DNA of 64,000 nt from Amphiplicatus metriothermophilus (GCF_900199215.1 NZ_FZQA01000001.1:434001-498000), one strand, 5' to 3'; numbered from the stretch's first letter, positions 1 to 8,188 are shown. The notes: generated from the letters alone by a model not told the origin. Numbers and translations: made by a program.

Positions 1-972
1 GGCGAGCACGTTTTCGAGCATGCGCGCGTTCTGCTCCAGCGCCTCGTCGGAAATGACCCGCCGGCTCGTCTGCGCTTTGGAGAGCAGGCCCAGCGGCGGC
101 AGCTCATAGGTGCCCGGCCTGAAGACGGGAAGCTCGGGCTGGGTCTCGCGCAATTCGCGCCGGCTCGGCGCCGATTTCTGCTGCTTGCGGATGATGCGCC
201 GGCGGGGCCGCGCCGGCGCGACGAGCGGCGGCTCGCCTTCGGCTCCGTCCGCGGATTCGGCCGCGTCCGTCTCTTCCCTTCCGGCCGGGCCGTCGCGGGC
301 CGCCCGCCAGGCTTCGATCCTGTCGAGAACGAAGTCGTACGCCGCCAGACTCGCGCTTTCGAGCGTCTGGACCGCGCTGCGCGCGCGCTGCGTCGTCAGC
401 CCGCAGACGATGGCGTAGGCGGCGAGGGCGACGGCGAGCGCGAGCCCGGAGAGCGCGGGCGCGAAGCCCTCGAGCCCGCCTTGGGCGAGCAACGCCAGCG
501 CCGCGCCGGCCGCCGCATCCCCCAGAAGTCCGCCCGGGCCGACCACATAGGGCCACACGGCCGGCGACGGCAGGCCCGCCGCAAAGCCACAGGCCGCCGC
601 GAGCGCGACCGGGGCGAGCGCGACGCGCAACCAGAACGCCGGCGGCGTCTCCTGCGGCGCGCCGCGGACCAGCGCGATCGCGCCCCAGATCGCCATGGGC
701 GCGATCGGCAAAAGCGCGCCCGCGCCGAAAAGCTGCCAGGCGAGATCGGCGTAGACGGCGCCGAGCCGGCCCATCCAGTTCGTCGCCGGCGCCGCGGTCG
801 CCGTGTTGAGGCTCGGATCGCTGATCGAAAAGCTCAGGAGCGCCAGCGCCTGAAAGACCGCCAGCGCGACGAGCGCGCCGCCGCCCGCGCGCAGGATGAT
901 CGCGCGCAGCCATGCGTTCAGGCGCGCCCGGAAATCGGTCCCTGGTCTTGATCGCGGCCTGCGGCGCGGCAT
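1..972 (-). CDS. ftsK: DNA translocase FtsK, N-terminal part (truncated by window edge)
   Basis: FtsK is the septal DNA pump that clears and resolves chromosome termini at division. The reading frame shows a basic cytoplasmic start (MPRRRPRSRPG), several hydrophobic segments over about residues 25-190 (the 4-TM membrane domain), a charged linker, and then the FtsK linker-to-motor signature near the window edge (TYELPPLGLL, then ALEQNARMLENVL). The motor domain lies outside the window. I chose the ATG at 972. In-frame alternatives are a GTG at 1002 and an ATG at 1026, none with a good ribosome-binding site. The gene lies downstream of amt on the same strand but is separated from it by a strong hairpin. 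Identity is secure from the conserved segment; the start is not. Confidence 0.9.
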   Translation of the reverse strand, partial: MPRRRPRSRPGTDFRARLNAWLRAIILRAGGGALVALAVFQALALLSFSISDPSLNTATAAPATNWMGRLGAVYADLAWQLFGAGALLPIAPMAIWGAIALVRGAPQETPPAFWLRVALAPVALAAACGFAAGLPSPAVWPYVVGPGGLLGDAAAGAALALLAQGGLEGFAPALSGLALAVALAAYAIVCGLTTQRARSAVQTLESASLAAYDFVLDRIEAWRAARDGPAGREETDAAESADGAEGEPPLVAPARPRRRIIRKQQKSAPSRRELRETQPELPVFRPGTYELPPLGLLSKAQTSRRVISDEALEQNARMLENVLA

Positions 973-1029
973 GACGAACGAGCTCGGCGTCTTTCTCGAT
1001 TTCACCCTGACGCCGCATGATGACATGCG

Positions 1030-1069
1030 AAAAGGCGGAAAGGGTTAACGCGCGTTAACCCTTTCCGCC
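1030..1069 (-). terminator. Terminator hairpin after amt (36-bp perfect palindrome)
   Basis: Positions 1034-1069 form an uninterrupted 36-bp perfect palindrome centred at 1051/1052, with GTTAACGCGCGTTAAC at its core. On the minus strand it is followed by TTTT. It begins 18 bp past the amt stop codon, so it fits an intrinsic terminator separating amt from ftsK. Confidence 0.7.
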
Positions 1070-1087
1070 GCCTTCTTGCAGAAACGC

Positions 1088-2410
1088 TCAGCCCCGCGGA
1101 AACTCCGGATAGGCCTCGAGCCCCAGCTCCACCTGATCGAGACCGGCGAGCTCATGATCGGGTTTGACCCGCACGCCGACGGAATATTTCAGCGCGAACC
1201 ATACGAGCAGGCTGAGCCCGAAGACGAACGCGCCGATCATTGCGACGCCGACGAATTGCCCAAGGAAGCTGGCGTCCTTGTTGGACAGCGGCACGACCAG
1301 GGTGCCCCAGATTCCGCACAGCAGATGCGCCGGGATCGCGCCCACCACGTCGTCGATCTTAAGCCGGTCGAGAACCGGCACCGCGACCGTGACAATGACG
1401 CCGCCGCCGAAGCCGATGAGCACGGCCAGCCAGATCGCCGGCGCGAGCGGTTCGGCGGTGATCGACACGAGCCCGCCGATGGCGCCGTTCAGCACGACCG
1501 TGAGGTCGACCTTCTTGTATATGAACTGGGTCAGCGCCATCGCGGTGACTACGCCCGCGCAGGCGGCCATGTTGGTGTTGACGAAGATCTTCGCCACCGA
1601 AATCGCATCGTCGATCGTGCCGAACGCAAGCTGCGAGCCGCCGTTGAAGCCGAACCAGCCGAGCCAGAGAATGAACGTGCCCAAAGTGGCCAGCGGCAGA
1701 TTCGAGCCCGGCATGGCGTTGACCCGCCCGCCTTCATATTTGCCCGTGCGCGAGCCGAGAACGATGGCGCCGGCGAGCGCCGCCCAGCCGCCCGTGGAGT
1801 GAACGAGGGTCGAACCGGCGAAATCGGCGAAGCCGAAACGCGCGTCGAGAAAGCCCCCGCCCCACTCCCAGGACGCCTGAATGGGATAGATGATCCCGGT
1901 CAGCACCGCGACGAAGATCAGGAACGGCCAAAGCTTGATCCGCTCGGCGAGCGTGCCGGACACGATCGAGGCCGCGGTCGCGACGAACACCATCTGGAAA
2001 TACCAGTCCGAGCTTGCGGCGTAGCCCGCCTCCATGGGGTTCGAATCGTCCGCGCCCCAGACCGCGAACCTGCCGAGCAGTCCGCCTTCCTCGACGCCGT
2101 AGATGAGATTGTAGCCCAGCAGCCAGACCATGATGCCGGCCACGGAGTAAATCGCGATGTTCTTCAGGCAGATCGTCGCGGCGTTCTTTGAGCGGACGAG
2201 GCCGGCCTCCAGCATGCAGAAGCCCGCCGCCATGAACATCACGACCATGCCCGCCACCAGAAACAGCAGCGTGTTGAAAGCGAACCGGGCCGTTTCGCTG
2301 GCCGGCTGGATTTCCGGCGCCGCCTCCTGCGCCGCCGCCTGGCCCGCGGCCAGCGCCGCCGCAATCGCCCCCGCAGCCAGCGCCGCCGCCCATCGATTGT
2401 TTTTGATCAT
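1088..2410 (-). CDS. amt: Ammonium transporter Amt
   Basis: Inner-membrane ammonium channel of the Amt/Mep/Rh family, 440 residues. An N-terminal signal-like segment (AALAAGAIAAALAAGQAAAQ) is followed by about 11 membrane helices. Family motifs are visible: FMAAGFCMLEAGLVRSKNA near residue 60, LVHSTGGWAALAG carrying the first pore histidine, and IPAHLLCGIWG carrying the second. It is preceded by glnK on the same strand, the standard pair in which deuridylylated GlnK blocks the channel. The start has GAAAGG just upstream. A hairpin terminator follows. Expected regulation is by nitrogen limitation, but no convincing sigma-54 box was found. Confidence 0.96.
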   Translation of the reverse strand: MIKNNRWAAALAAGAIAAALAAGQAAAQEAAPEIQPASETARFAFNTLLFLVAGMVVMFMAAGFCMLEAGLVRSKNAATICLKNIAIYSVAGIMVWLLGYNLIYGVEEGGLLGRFAVWGADDSNPMEAGYAASSDWYFQMVFVATAASIVSGTLAERIKLWPFLIFVAVLTGIIYPIQASWEWGGGFLDARFGFADFAGSTLVHSTGGWAALAGAIVLGSRTGKYEGGRVNAMPGSNLPLATLGTFILWLGWFGFNGGSQLAFGTIDDAISVAKIFVNTNMAACAGVVTAMALTQFIYKKVDLTVVLNGAIGGLVSITAEPLAPAIWLAVLIGFGGGVIVTVAVPVLDRLKIDDVVGAIPAHLLCGIWGTLVVPLSNKDASFLGQFVGVAMIGAFVFGLSLLVWFALKYSVGVRVKPDHELAGLDQVELGLEAYPEFPRG

Positions 2411-2484
2411 CCTTTCGCCCTTTCAGCTAGCCTTCCGCGCTTTTATCACTCGCGTTACGCGCTCGCCCGCGCGCCGTCTGCGCC

Positions 2485-2823
2485 TTACAACGCGTCCGCG
2501 CCCGATTCGCCTGTGCGCACGCGCACCGCGTCGATGAGATCGAACACGAATATCTTGCCGTCTCCGATCGCGCCCGTACGCGCCGTGTCCCTGATGGCCG
2601 CGACGATCGCCGGCGTCCGGTCGGCCGGCGCGGCGATCTCGATCTTCAGCTTCGGGACGAAATCGACCTGATACTCCGCGCCGCGATAGACCTCCTTGTG
2701 GCCCTTCTGTCTGCCGAAGCCCTTCACTTCCGAAACGGTCATGCCGTTGACGCCGAGCGCGTTGAGCGCGGTTCTGACGTCGTCGAGCTTCTGCGGTTTG
2801 ATCACTGCCATGATGAATTTCAT
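2485..2823 (-). CDS. glnK: Nitrogen regulatory protein P-II (GlnK)
   Basis: P-II signal protein that reports 2-oxoglutarate, ATP/ADP and glutamine status and gates Amt. Starting at the ATG at 2823 gives exactly 112 residues, the usual family length. The frame is open further upstream, but the protein homology begins at MKFIMAVIKP. The T-loop tyrosine that is uridylylated is Tyr51 in YRGAEYQVDF; Tyr46 is also present. The later motif TGAIGDGKIFV matches the P-II B-loop/C-terminal signature. AGCGGAG lies about 7 bases before the start. It is upstream of amt on the same strand, with a 74-bp gap, and is divergent from the outer-membrane protein at 3156. Confidence 0.95.
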   Translation of the reverse strand: MKFIMAVIKPQKLDDVRTALNALGVNGMTVSEVKGFGRQKGHKEVYRGAEYQVDFVPKLKIEIAAPADRTPAIVAAIRDTARTGAIGDGKIFVFDLIDAVRVRTGESGADAL

Positions 2824-2967
2824 GCACGCGCTCCGCTGATTGATCGCGGGCGGAGGATCGCCCGCCATGATCGTTAAAGCGTAAGTCGATGCGCTTGGCG
2901 GCGCAACAGAAATATTGCATCGCAGAAATAGCGGGGCGACCGAAACCGGAGCGGTATCCTGTTTTTG

Positions 2968-2982
2968 TAGCATGTTATGCTA
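2968..2982. promoter_or_regulatory. Perfect dyad in the glnK / TIGR02001 divergent promoter region
   Basis: TAGCAT-GTT-ATGCTA is a perfect 6-3-6 dyad lying 145 bp before glnK and 174 bp before the divergent gene, in the only AT-rich stretch of this area. A second dyad, TTGTG-N10-CACAA, lies at 3006-3025. These look like operator sites. I cannot assign a regulator. Confidence 0.4.
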
Positions 2983-3155
2983 AACTTATCGGTTTTAATC
3001 AGATTTTGTGCCATTTTTGTCACAATTGAGACGGATTGGTTAACGCCCGACGACACTGTAATTGTGCATCGCATCAAAGCTCCGTTAGCGTACCAACAAA
3101 TCGGGAGAAACGCACAAGAACGGCGCGGACAACCACCAGCCGGCAGGAGATGCCC

Positions 3156-3920
3156 ATGCGGATTAAATCACTCGGCCCGTCTCTTTTCATCGCCGTCATG
3201 GCGGGCTCTACGGCCGCGAAAGCCGAAGACCTGTCCATCAGCACAACCGTCGCGTTCGAGTCGCGTTACATGTTCCGCGGCGTGCAATTCGCGGAAACCA
3301 GTTTCCAGCCGGCCGTCAATCTCGGCTATGGCGGCTTTTACCTGAGCGCCTGGCTCAACCTGCCGGTCGGCGACGACGATCTCGTCGTCACGCCCGGCGG
3401 CGAAGAGCTCGATCTGGTTTTCGGCTATTCCGCCGATCTCAACGAGTTCGTGTCCGTCGATGTCGGGGTCACCTATTATACGTTTCCCGACCTGATGAGC
3501 GGCTTTTTCGACACGTTCGACGAGGAAGACGGAACCGGCGCGAACACGGTGGAGCCTTATGTCGGCCTCAGTTTCGCTCTGCCGCTTTCGCCGAGCGTCT
3601 ATCTCTATCGCGATTTCATGTTCGACACTTTCACGGTGCAGGGATCGGCCTCTCATTCGTTTCCGCTTTCCGAGAAGCTGAGCTTCGATCTCGGCGGCGT
3701 TCTGGGATATGTGGTCGATGACGACGACGGGGGCGACTACCTTTACGGCCATGCGACGGCCGATCTGTCCTACGCCGTTTCTGAAAAGAGTTCGATCTAT
3801 CTCGGCGCACGCTATGGCGGGTCTGACATCGACGGCGGCTCCGTCATCGACGACTCCATCGCCGGCACGTTCAAATCGAGCGGCTTCTGGTGGGGCCTGG
3901 GCTTTTCTTCCGACTTCTGA
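3156..3920 (+). CDS. TIGR02001 / TorF-type outer-membrane beta-barrel protein
   Basis: Predicted outer-membrane protein of 254 residues. It has a short signal peptide (SLFIAVMAGSTAAKAED, cleavage near residue 24) and the family signature directly after it (ISTTVAFESRYMFRGVQFAE), followed by alternating amphipathic strands and a C-terminal phenylalanine typical of BAM substrates. The ATG at 3156 is chosen because AGGAGA ends 5 bases before it and it puts the signal peptide at the N terminus. Members of this family are often found beside glnK-amt, as here in divergent orientation, which suggests a role in uptake of small nitrogen compounds. That role is inference; no substrate is known to me. 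Confidence 0.85.
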   Translation: MRIKSLGPSLFIAVMAGSTAAKAEDLSISTTVAFESRYMFRGVQFAETSFQPAVNLGYGGFYLSAWLNLPVGDDDLVVTPGGEELDLVFGYSADLNEFVSVDVGVTYYTFPDLMSGFFDTFDEEDGTGANTVEPYVGLSFALPLSPSVYLYRDFMFDTFTVQGSASHSFPLSEKLSFDLGGVLGYVVDDDDGGDYLYGHATADLSYAVSEKSSIYLGARYGGSDIDGGSVIDDSIAGTFKSSGFWWGLGFSSDF

Positions 3921-4375
3921 CGATTATTCGACCGCTCGTCCCGGCGCGGACGACCTTCCTCCCCGCGCCGTCGTCAGGTCCCGCGCTCCGGCGCGGGGCC
4001 TCGTCAGACGCGGCGCCCGCAGGCGGCCCCGAACGCGTCAGTTGCGAGTCATTCGCTCGCCTTTTCGTGGACAGCGTCCTCAATAATTTCAACGCGTTAG
4101 CTGAAAAGCGGGGATAGTTATCCCCGTCTTTCGGCGCGGGACTATCCTTCGCGGGCCGCTTCGCGCCGTCATGGCGCGGCGCGGCGGAGGCCCGGCGCGC
4201 AAGCGCCGCGTCGCGTTCAAGGCTCGCGCGCCGGCCCTTCCCGCTGTTTGACATCGTGGATCCTGCGCAGGCGTCGGCGAGACGCTGTCGCCTGCGATAA
4301 ACCGCCCGCCGGGCCGATCGCCGCAGGCCGGCGGCGCCTCTGGACAGGCCGCGCCGCCCGCCGCACCCTGCCGGC
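3921..4375. other. 455-bp intergenic region with one hairpin
   Basis: I see no convincing gene here. The only clear structure is a stem at 4109-4126 (CGGGGATA-GT-TATCCCCG) followed by TCTTT on the plus strand. It could be a distant terminator for the preceding gene. The rest is GC-rich without repeats. Confidence 0.5.
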
Positions 4376-5623
4376 ATGAACGAGGCGCAGACCACGGACG
4401 TCATCGTCATCGGCGGCGGCCTGGCCGGCGGGCTCGCCGCGCTCGCCCTCGCCCGGGCGGGCTTTTCCGTCGCCCTCGTCGACGCGCAGGACCCCGCCGC
4501 CATGCGCGCGGCCGCCTTCGACGGACGCACCACCGCCCTTGCCTATGGCTGCGCGCGCGTCTTCAGGCGGCTCGGCCTGTGGCCGGCGATCGCGCCCGAG
4601 GCGGAGCCGATTCTCGACATTCTCGTCACGGACGGGCGGGCGCGATCGCGGCTGTCGGACGGCTCCTCGTCCCCCTTTCATTTGCACTTCGACAGCCGCG
4701 AGCTAGAAGCGGGCGAGCCGCTGGGCTGGATCGTCGAGAACCGCGTCCTGCGCGACGCGCTTTACGACGCCGTCGCCGCCGAGCCCGCCGTCGCGCTTTT
4801 CGCGCCCGCCGCCGTCGCGTCGGCGGAGTTCGGACCGGGCGCGGCGCGCGCGACACTCGAGGACGGGCGCGCGCTCGCCGCGCCGCTCGTCGTCGCCGCC
4901 GACGGCAAGAACTCCGCCCTGCGCCGCCAGGCGGGCCTGCGCGTCAACCGCTGGTCCTATCCGCAGACGGGGATCGTCGTCACGGTCGCCCACGAACGCC
5001 CGCACAAGGGCGTGGCGCAGGAGTTCTTCCTGCCTTCCGGACCGTTCGCAATCTTGCCGATGACGCAGAACCGGTCTTCGCTCGTGTGGACCGAACGCGG
5101 CGACGCCGCGCCCGCCTATCTCGTCCTCGACGACGCGGCCTTCCTGAAAGAGATCGAGAACCGCTTCGGCGATTATCTCGGCCGCCTGAGGCTCGCCGGT
5201 CCGCGCTGGTCCTATCCGTTGAGCTTCCACCTCTCGCAGCGCTTCATCGCGCCGCGGCTGGCGCTGATCGGCGACGCGGCGCGGGCCATCCATCCCATCG
5301 CCGGGCAGGGCTACAATCTCGGCGTGAAGGACGTCGCGGCGCTGGTCGAGACCCTCTGCGACGCGGCGAGTCTCGGGCTCGACATCGGCCACGGCGCGAC
5401 GCTCGCGCGCTATGAGCGCTGGCGGCGTTTCGATTCGACCATGCTCGCTTTGGGCACGGACGTTCTCAATCGCCTGTTTTCGAACGATCTGGCGCCCCTG
5501 CGCCTGGCCCGCGCCGCCGGCATGAGCGCCGTCGGGCGCGTCGGCGCGCTGCGCCGCTTTTTCATGCGTCAGGCGGGCGCGGACCTCGGCGAGCTGCCGG
5601 CCCTCATGCAGCCAGGGCCGTGA
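4376..5623 (+). CDS. FAD-dependent ubiquinone-ring hydroxylase, UbiH/UbiF/COQ6 family
   Basis: Flavoprotein monooxygenase of 415 residues that should hydroxylate a polyprenyl-phenol ring in ubiquinone synthesis. The N-terminal Rossmann motif is VIVIGGGLAGGLAALALARAG. The DG motif is VVAADGKNSALRR near residue 177, and the GD motif LALIGDAARAIHPIAGQGYN near residue 298 is the classic UbiH-family signature that binds the FAD ribityl. The coq7 gene is convergent just 21 bp downstream, so two different hydroxylase types of the same pathway sit together. Which ring position this one acts on (C1, C5 or C6, as for UbiH, UbiI, UbiL or UbiM) cannot be told from sequence. The start lacks a strong ribosome-binding site. 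Confidence 0.88.
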   Translation: MNEAQTTDVIVIGGGLAGGLAALALARAGFSVALVDAQDPAAMRAAAFDGRTTALAYGCARVFRRLGLWPAIAPEAEPILDILVTDGRARSRLSDGSSSPFHLHFDSRELEAGEPLGWIVENRVLRDALYDAVAAEPAVALFAPAAVASAEFGPGAARATLEDGRALAAPLVVAADGKNSALRRQAGLRVNRWSYPQTGIVVTVAHERPHKGVAQEFFLPSGPFAILPMTQNRSSLVWTERGDAAPAYLVLDDAAFLKEIENRFGDYLGRLRLAGPRWSYPLSFHLSQRFIAPRLALIGDAARAIHPIAGQGYNLGVKDVAALVETLCDAASLGLDIGHGATLARYERWRRFDSTMLALGTDVLNRLFSNDLAPLRLARAAGMSAVGRVGALRRFFMRQAGADLGELPALMQPGP

Positions 5624-5644
5624 GTCGAGCCCGGCGATCCGCAT

Positions 5645-6217
5645 TCAGATCTTTTCCGCCAGCCGGATGGCGAGCCGGCAGCCCGCGCCGATCGCCGCGC
5701 GCATGAGCGAAAAGCCGGGCGCGTCGCGCGCGCCGGCCGCTTCGGCCGTCGCCTTGTGGGCGAGCTCGTCTTCGCGAAAGCGGGCGAGCGTCTCGGCCAG
5801 CGCGGGCTCGGCCTCGCCCAGCTCCTCGATCTGGGCCTGGTAGTGCTTCTCGATGACCTCCTCGACGGCCGCGGTGCAGGCCATCGCGGCTTTCTCGCCC
5901 ATCAGCGCCGTCGCCGCCCCGAGGGCGAAACCGGCTGCGTTCCAGACCGGCGCGAGCAGGGTCGGGCGGACGGCGCGCGCGGCGAGCAGCCGGTCGAAGG
6001 CGGCGAGATGCTCGGCCTCGCCCGCCTCCATCTCGGCGAGCCGTTCGGCGGTCTCGCGCTTGTGGGGGAGCGCGTCGAACACCGCCCGCTGGCCGCGATA
6101 GATCTGAACCGCGCCGTATTCGCCGGCGTGATCGACCCGCAGCATCTCGCCGAGGCGGCGCGCGCGCGGGCCGGGACGCTCGCGCGCGGGATCGATCGGC
6201 GCCGAAACGATGCTCAT
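5645..6217 (-). CDS. coq7: Demethoxyubiquinone hydroxylase Coq7
   Basis: Di-iron membrane-associated hydroxylase for the C6 step of ubiquinone synthesis, 190 residues. The ferritin-like iron ligands are visible in order: Glu in RVDHAGEYGAVQIY, EAGEAEH, AAVEEVIEKHY and REDELAHK. The start overlaps the stop of the upstream dsbB-like gene by 4 bp (ATGA), so the two are translationally coupled. Coq7 replaces UbiF in many alphaproteobacteria. Confidence 0.95.
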   Translation of the reverse strand: MSIVSAPIDPARERPGPRARRLGEMLRVDHAGEYGAVQIYRGQRAVFDALPHKRETAERLAEMEAGEAEHLAAFDRLLAARAVRPTLLAPVWNAAGFALGAATALMGEKAAMACTAAVEEVIEKHYQAQIEELGEAEPALAETLARFREDELAHKATAEAAGARDAPGFSLMRAAIGAGCRLAIRLAEKI

Positions 6218-6783
6218 AACGTCTCCGTTTTCACGCCGCGCGCGCCGTCGCGCCGGGCGGCGCGGGCCGCGCGCGAGGCGGCGAGCGCCGCGGCTAGGGT
6301 CAGCGCGAACAGCCCGGCCGAGAAGAGCAGGTTATACCCGGCCATCGAGACGCCGAAGAGCCGCCAGGGCGCCTCGGAGCAACTGACGACCGGCGCGCCG
6401 CCCGCCAGCGCCGCCGCCAGGCCGGCCGCATCCGCGATCGTCCCCGCTCCGCCGGCGCAGCTCGCCGGGCCGGGCCAGTAGCCGAACTCCACGCCCACAT
6501 GGAAAAAGGAAAGCCCGGCGCTCACCGCATAGACGAGCGCGGCCGCGCCGACCGCGGCCGCAGCGGCGAGCGGCGCCCGGAACAGGCGGTGCGCGACGAG
6601 GCCGGCCAGCGCGACGCCGAGCGCCGTCCAGTGCGCTTCGCGCTGATCGAGGCAAAGCGCGCAGGGCGGATAGCCGCCGAGCCGCTCGAACAGGTGCGCG
6701 CCGGCGAGCAGGCCCGCGCTCGTCGCGGCGGCGACCGCGAGCGCCTGCTCGGTGAAGGGTCGTGCGCGAAACGCCTCGATCAT
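6214..6783 (-). CDS. dsbB: Disulfide bond formation protein, DsbB family
   Basis: Inner-membrane quinone-linked oxidase that reoxidises DsbA, 189 residues with four predicted membrane helices. The periplasmic redox pair is in YPPCALCLDQRE (CxxC near residue 41). The second pair is formed by the cysteines in GPASCAGG and VVSCSEAPW. The gene overlaps coq7 by 4 bp. The link is sensible in that DsbB delivers electrons to ubiquinone, but the shared transcription may simply be historical. Confidence 0.9.
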   Translation of the reverse strand: MIEAFRARPFTEQALAVAAATSAGLLAGAHLFERLGGYPPCALCLDQREAHWTALGVALAGLVAHRLFRAPLAAAAAVGAAALVYAVSAGLSFFHVGVEFGYWPGPASCAGGAGTIADAAGLAAALAGGAPVVSCSEAPWRLFGVSMAGYNLLFSAGLFALTLAAALAASRAARAARRDGARGVKTETL

Positions 6784-6838
6784 GCTTTGACCCTAACGCG
6801 GCCTGCCGGCGCGCGCCTCCGGCGGATCGTCGCGGGGG

Positions 6839-7633
6839 CTAAAGTCGCGCGGAAATCCAGCCCATGATCAGCGATGCGGCTTCAACACCAAGGGTCAGCA
6901 GCAGCGCCACCCACAAAAAGCCGATCACAAGCCCGAGAATGACGAGCGCCCCGTCCCGCTCGATGAGGCCGAGCGCCGCGATCGCCACGCCGATGCCCGG
7001 AACGGTGTTCGTGGACGGCAACGGCGTGAGGATCGACAGGCAGGGCGCGATCATCAACGCGCCCACGAGCCGCAGACCGAGCCTGCCGGTGACCGCCGCG
7101 AGCCGCGGGCGGGCGAGCCGCTCCACCCAGCGGGCGTATCCGGCGCTGCGCTCGACGACGGCGCGAAAGGCGGGAATGGAGAAACGCCGCGCGCGCAGCC
7201 GCTTCGGCAGCCAGGGATGCTGACGCCCGGCGGCGAGCTGTCCGGCGAGCGCCAGCATCGGCAACGCCACGATCTGCGGCAGCACATAGACGAACGGCAG
7301 GCAGCAGGGCAGCGCCAGAAGCAGGAGCAGAAATCCGAACGCCCGCTCGTCGAGCCGGTCCATGACGTCGCCGAGGCTCGCCGTCGCCGGCGCCTGATCC
7401 GGCGCGGCCTCGCCCGCAGTCGCGGCGTCCTCAGGCGCGCCGCCGCCGCGCGCGGCCCGGGCCGCGGCGCGCGCGTCGCGTTCAAGCGCGTCGAGCATGT
7501 CCCGCAGGAACCGGGTCGCGCCATGCATGCCGGCGGCGGAATGGGGGGAGGCGGCGTGAGTCATGGACATCGAACGTTGCGGGAATTCGCCGAAGAGCGC
7601 GCCCGCGGGATGCGGCGGCTTCGCGGCGGTCAT
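6839..7633 (-). CDS. ExoD-family membrane protein
   Basis: Member of the exopolysaccharide synthesis ExoD family (PF06055), 264 residues or fewer. The soluble N-terminal part is rich in Ala and Gln. The family region begins near LGDVMDRLDERAFGFLLLLL, then ALPCCLPFVYVLPQIVALPM, with the conserved APCLSILTPLPSTNTVPG segment and a C-terminal hydrophobic hairpin. ExoD affects exopolysaccharide production and alkaline tolerance in rhizobia; the biochemical role is unknown. The start is uncertain: the ATG at 7633 and a downstream Met pair (MSMTHAASP, first ATG at 7570) are both possible, and neither has a strong ribosome-binding site. Confidence 0.82.
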   Translation of the reverse strand: MTAAKPPHPAGALFGEFPQRSMSMTHAASPHSAAGMHGATRFLRDMLDALERDARAAARAARGGGAPEDAATAGEAAPDQAPATASLGDVMDRLDERAFGFLLLLLALPCCLPFVYVLPQIVALPMLALAGQLAAGRQHPWLPKRLRARRFSIPAFRAVVERSAGYARWVERLARPRLAAVTGRLGLRLVGALMIAPCLSILTPLPSTNTVPGIGVAIAALGLIERDGALVILGLVIGFLWVALLLTLGVEAASLIMGWISARL

Positions 7634-7711
7634 AGCCCATCGCGGCGCGCAGGGTGAACGCGCGCGGCTATTTTTTTGTTAACCGCGTCGCGCCGGACGC
7701 ACGCGCGGCGC

Positions 7712-7739
7712 TTGACCGGCGAGGGCGCGCGCCTATCAT
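7712..7739 (+). promoter_or_regulatory. Promoter of tRNA-Leu
   Basis: TTGACC at 7712-7717 and TATCAT at 7734-7739, separated by 16 bp, place transcription start near 7746, six bases before the mature tRNA. This is one of the best sigma-70-like promoters in the window. Confidence 0.65.
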
Positions 7740-7751
7740 GCCGCCTTCCCC

Positions 7752-7836
7752 GCCCCAGTGGTGGAATTGGTAGACACGCGTGACTCAAAATCACGTGCCG
7801 AAAGGCGTGCTGGTTCAAATCCGGCCTGGGGCACCA
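7752..7836 (+). tRNA. tRNA-Leu (anticodon CAA)
   Basis: A complete class II tRNA. The acceptor GCCCCAG pairs with CTGGGGC (7826-7832). The anticodon stem CGTGA/TCACG encloses the loop CTCAAAA, giving anticodon CAA (reads UUG). A long variable arm follows, then the T-loop GGTTCAAATCC. The discriminator A and CCA are encoded. The CCA end merges into an inverted repeat. Confidence 0.96.
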
Positions 7837-7897
7837 GGCTTCGCCCTGGCGAGCTTCGCCTGGCGCAGCCTGGCGCGGGACGTCAGGGCGAAGCCTG
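7835..7897. repeat. Inverted repeat at the 3' end of tRNA-Leu
   Basis: CAGGCTTCGCCCTG (7835-7848) and its exact reverse complement (7884-7897) enclose 35 bases of related GC-rich sequence. The first arm starts inside the tRNA CCA. It may terminate the tRNA transcript and may also mark the edge of the inserted GIY-YIG segment that follows. Confidence 0.55.
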
Positions 7898-7946
7898 TCC
7901 GGCGCAGCCGGAGCGAAGCGAAAGCGGAGACGGACAGGCGCGGCTC

Positions 7947-8188
7947 ATGTGGTATGCGTATATCCTCCAGAGCATTGGTCTCCCGAAGCAGTTATACTTT
8001 GGCGCAACCAGGCATTTGCAACAGCGCCTGACTGCCCATAACCCGGGCAAATCCGCCCACGCTGCAAATATGCTCCTTGGCGATTGGCGTGATATTGCGC
8101 TTTTCCAGCCAAGCATCAGGCGCTTGAGTTCGAAAGGCGCTTGAAATCGCATTACGGCCGCGACGCGCGCTGCAGAAAGGAACGCGCC
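7947..8188 (+). pseudogene. GIY-YIG nuclease, frameshifted
   Basis: The frame from 7947 encodes the N-terminal half of a small stand-alone GIY-YIG endonuclease: WYAYILQS (GIY equivalent), LYFGATRHLQQRL (YIG equivalent plus the conserved Arg), and AHNPGKSAHA. It then drifts and stops at 8144. The missing C-terminal part, ALEFERRLKSHYGR with the metal-binding Glu, is present in another frame starting near 8116. A single-base frameshift near 8110-8118 has therefore separated the catalytic Glu from the rest. The segment is visibly lower in GC than its neighbours, which suggests transfer. The second-half frame runs without a stop into the DUF72 start. A sequencing error is the alternative explanation. 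Confidence 0.75.

Noticed and set aside
104-1018. Arg/Ala-rich 304-residue open frame opposite-phase to ftsK
   Set aside because: The true FtsK frame on the same strand contains clear family motifs; this is the shifted frame of a GC-rich gene.
1034-1069. CtrA binding site (TTAA-N7-TTAA)
   Set aside because: The palindrome has TTAA-N6-TTAA, one base short of the CtrA spacing.
2824-3155. Sigma-54 promoter for glnK
   Set aside because: No TGGCAC-N5-TTGC-like pair found in either direction.
7758-7946. Open frame running through tRNA-Leu into the GIY-YIG gene (begins MVELVDTRDSKSRAE)
   Set aside because: It reads the tRNA sequence itself; the GIY-YIG homology starts at 7947.
7712-8188. Integrative element with tRNA attachment site
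   Set aside because: No integrase, no duplicated tRNA end in the window, only a small nuclease remnant.
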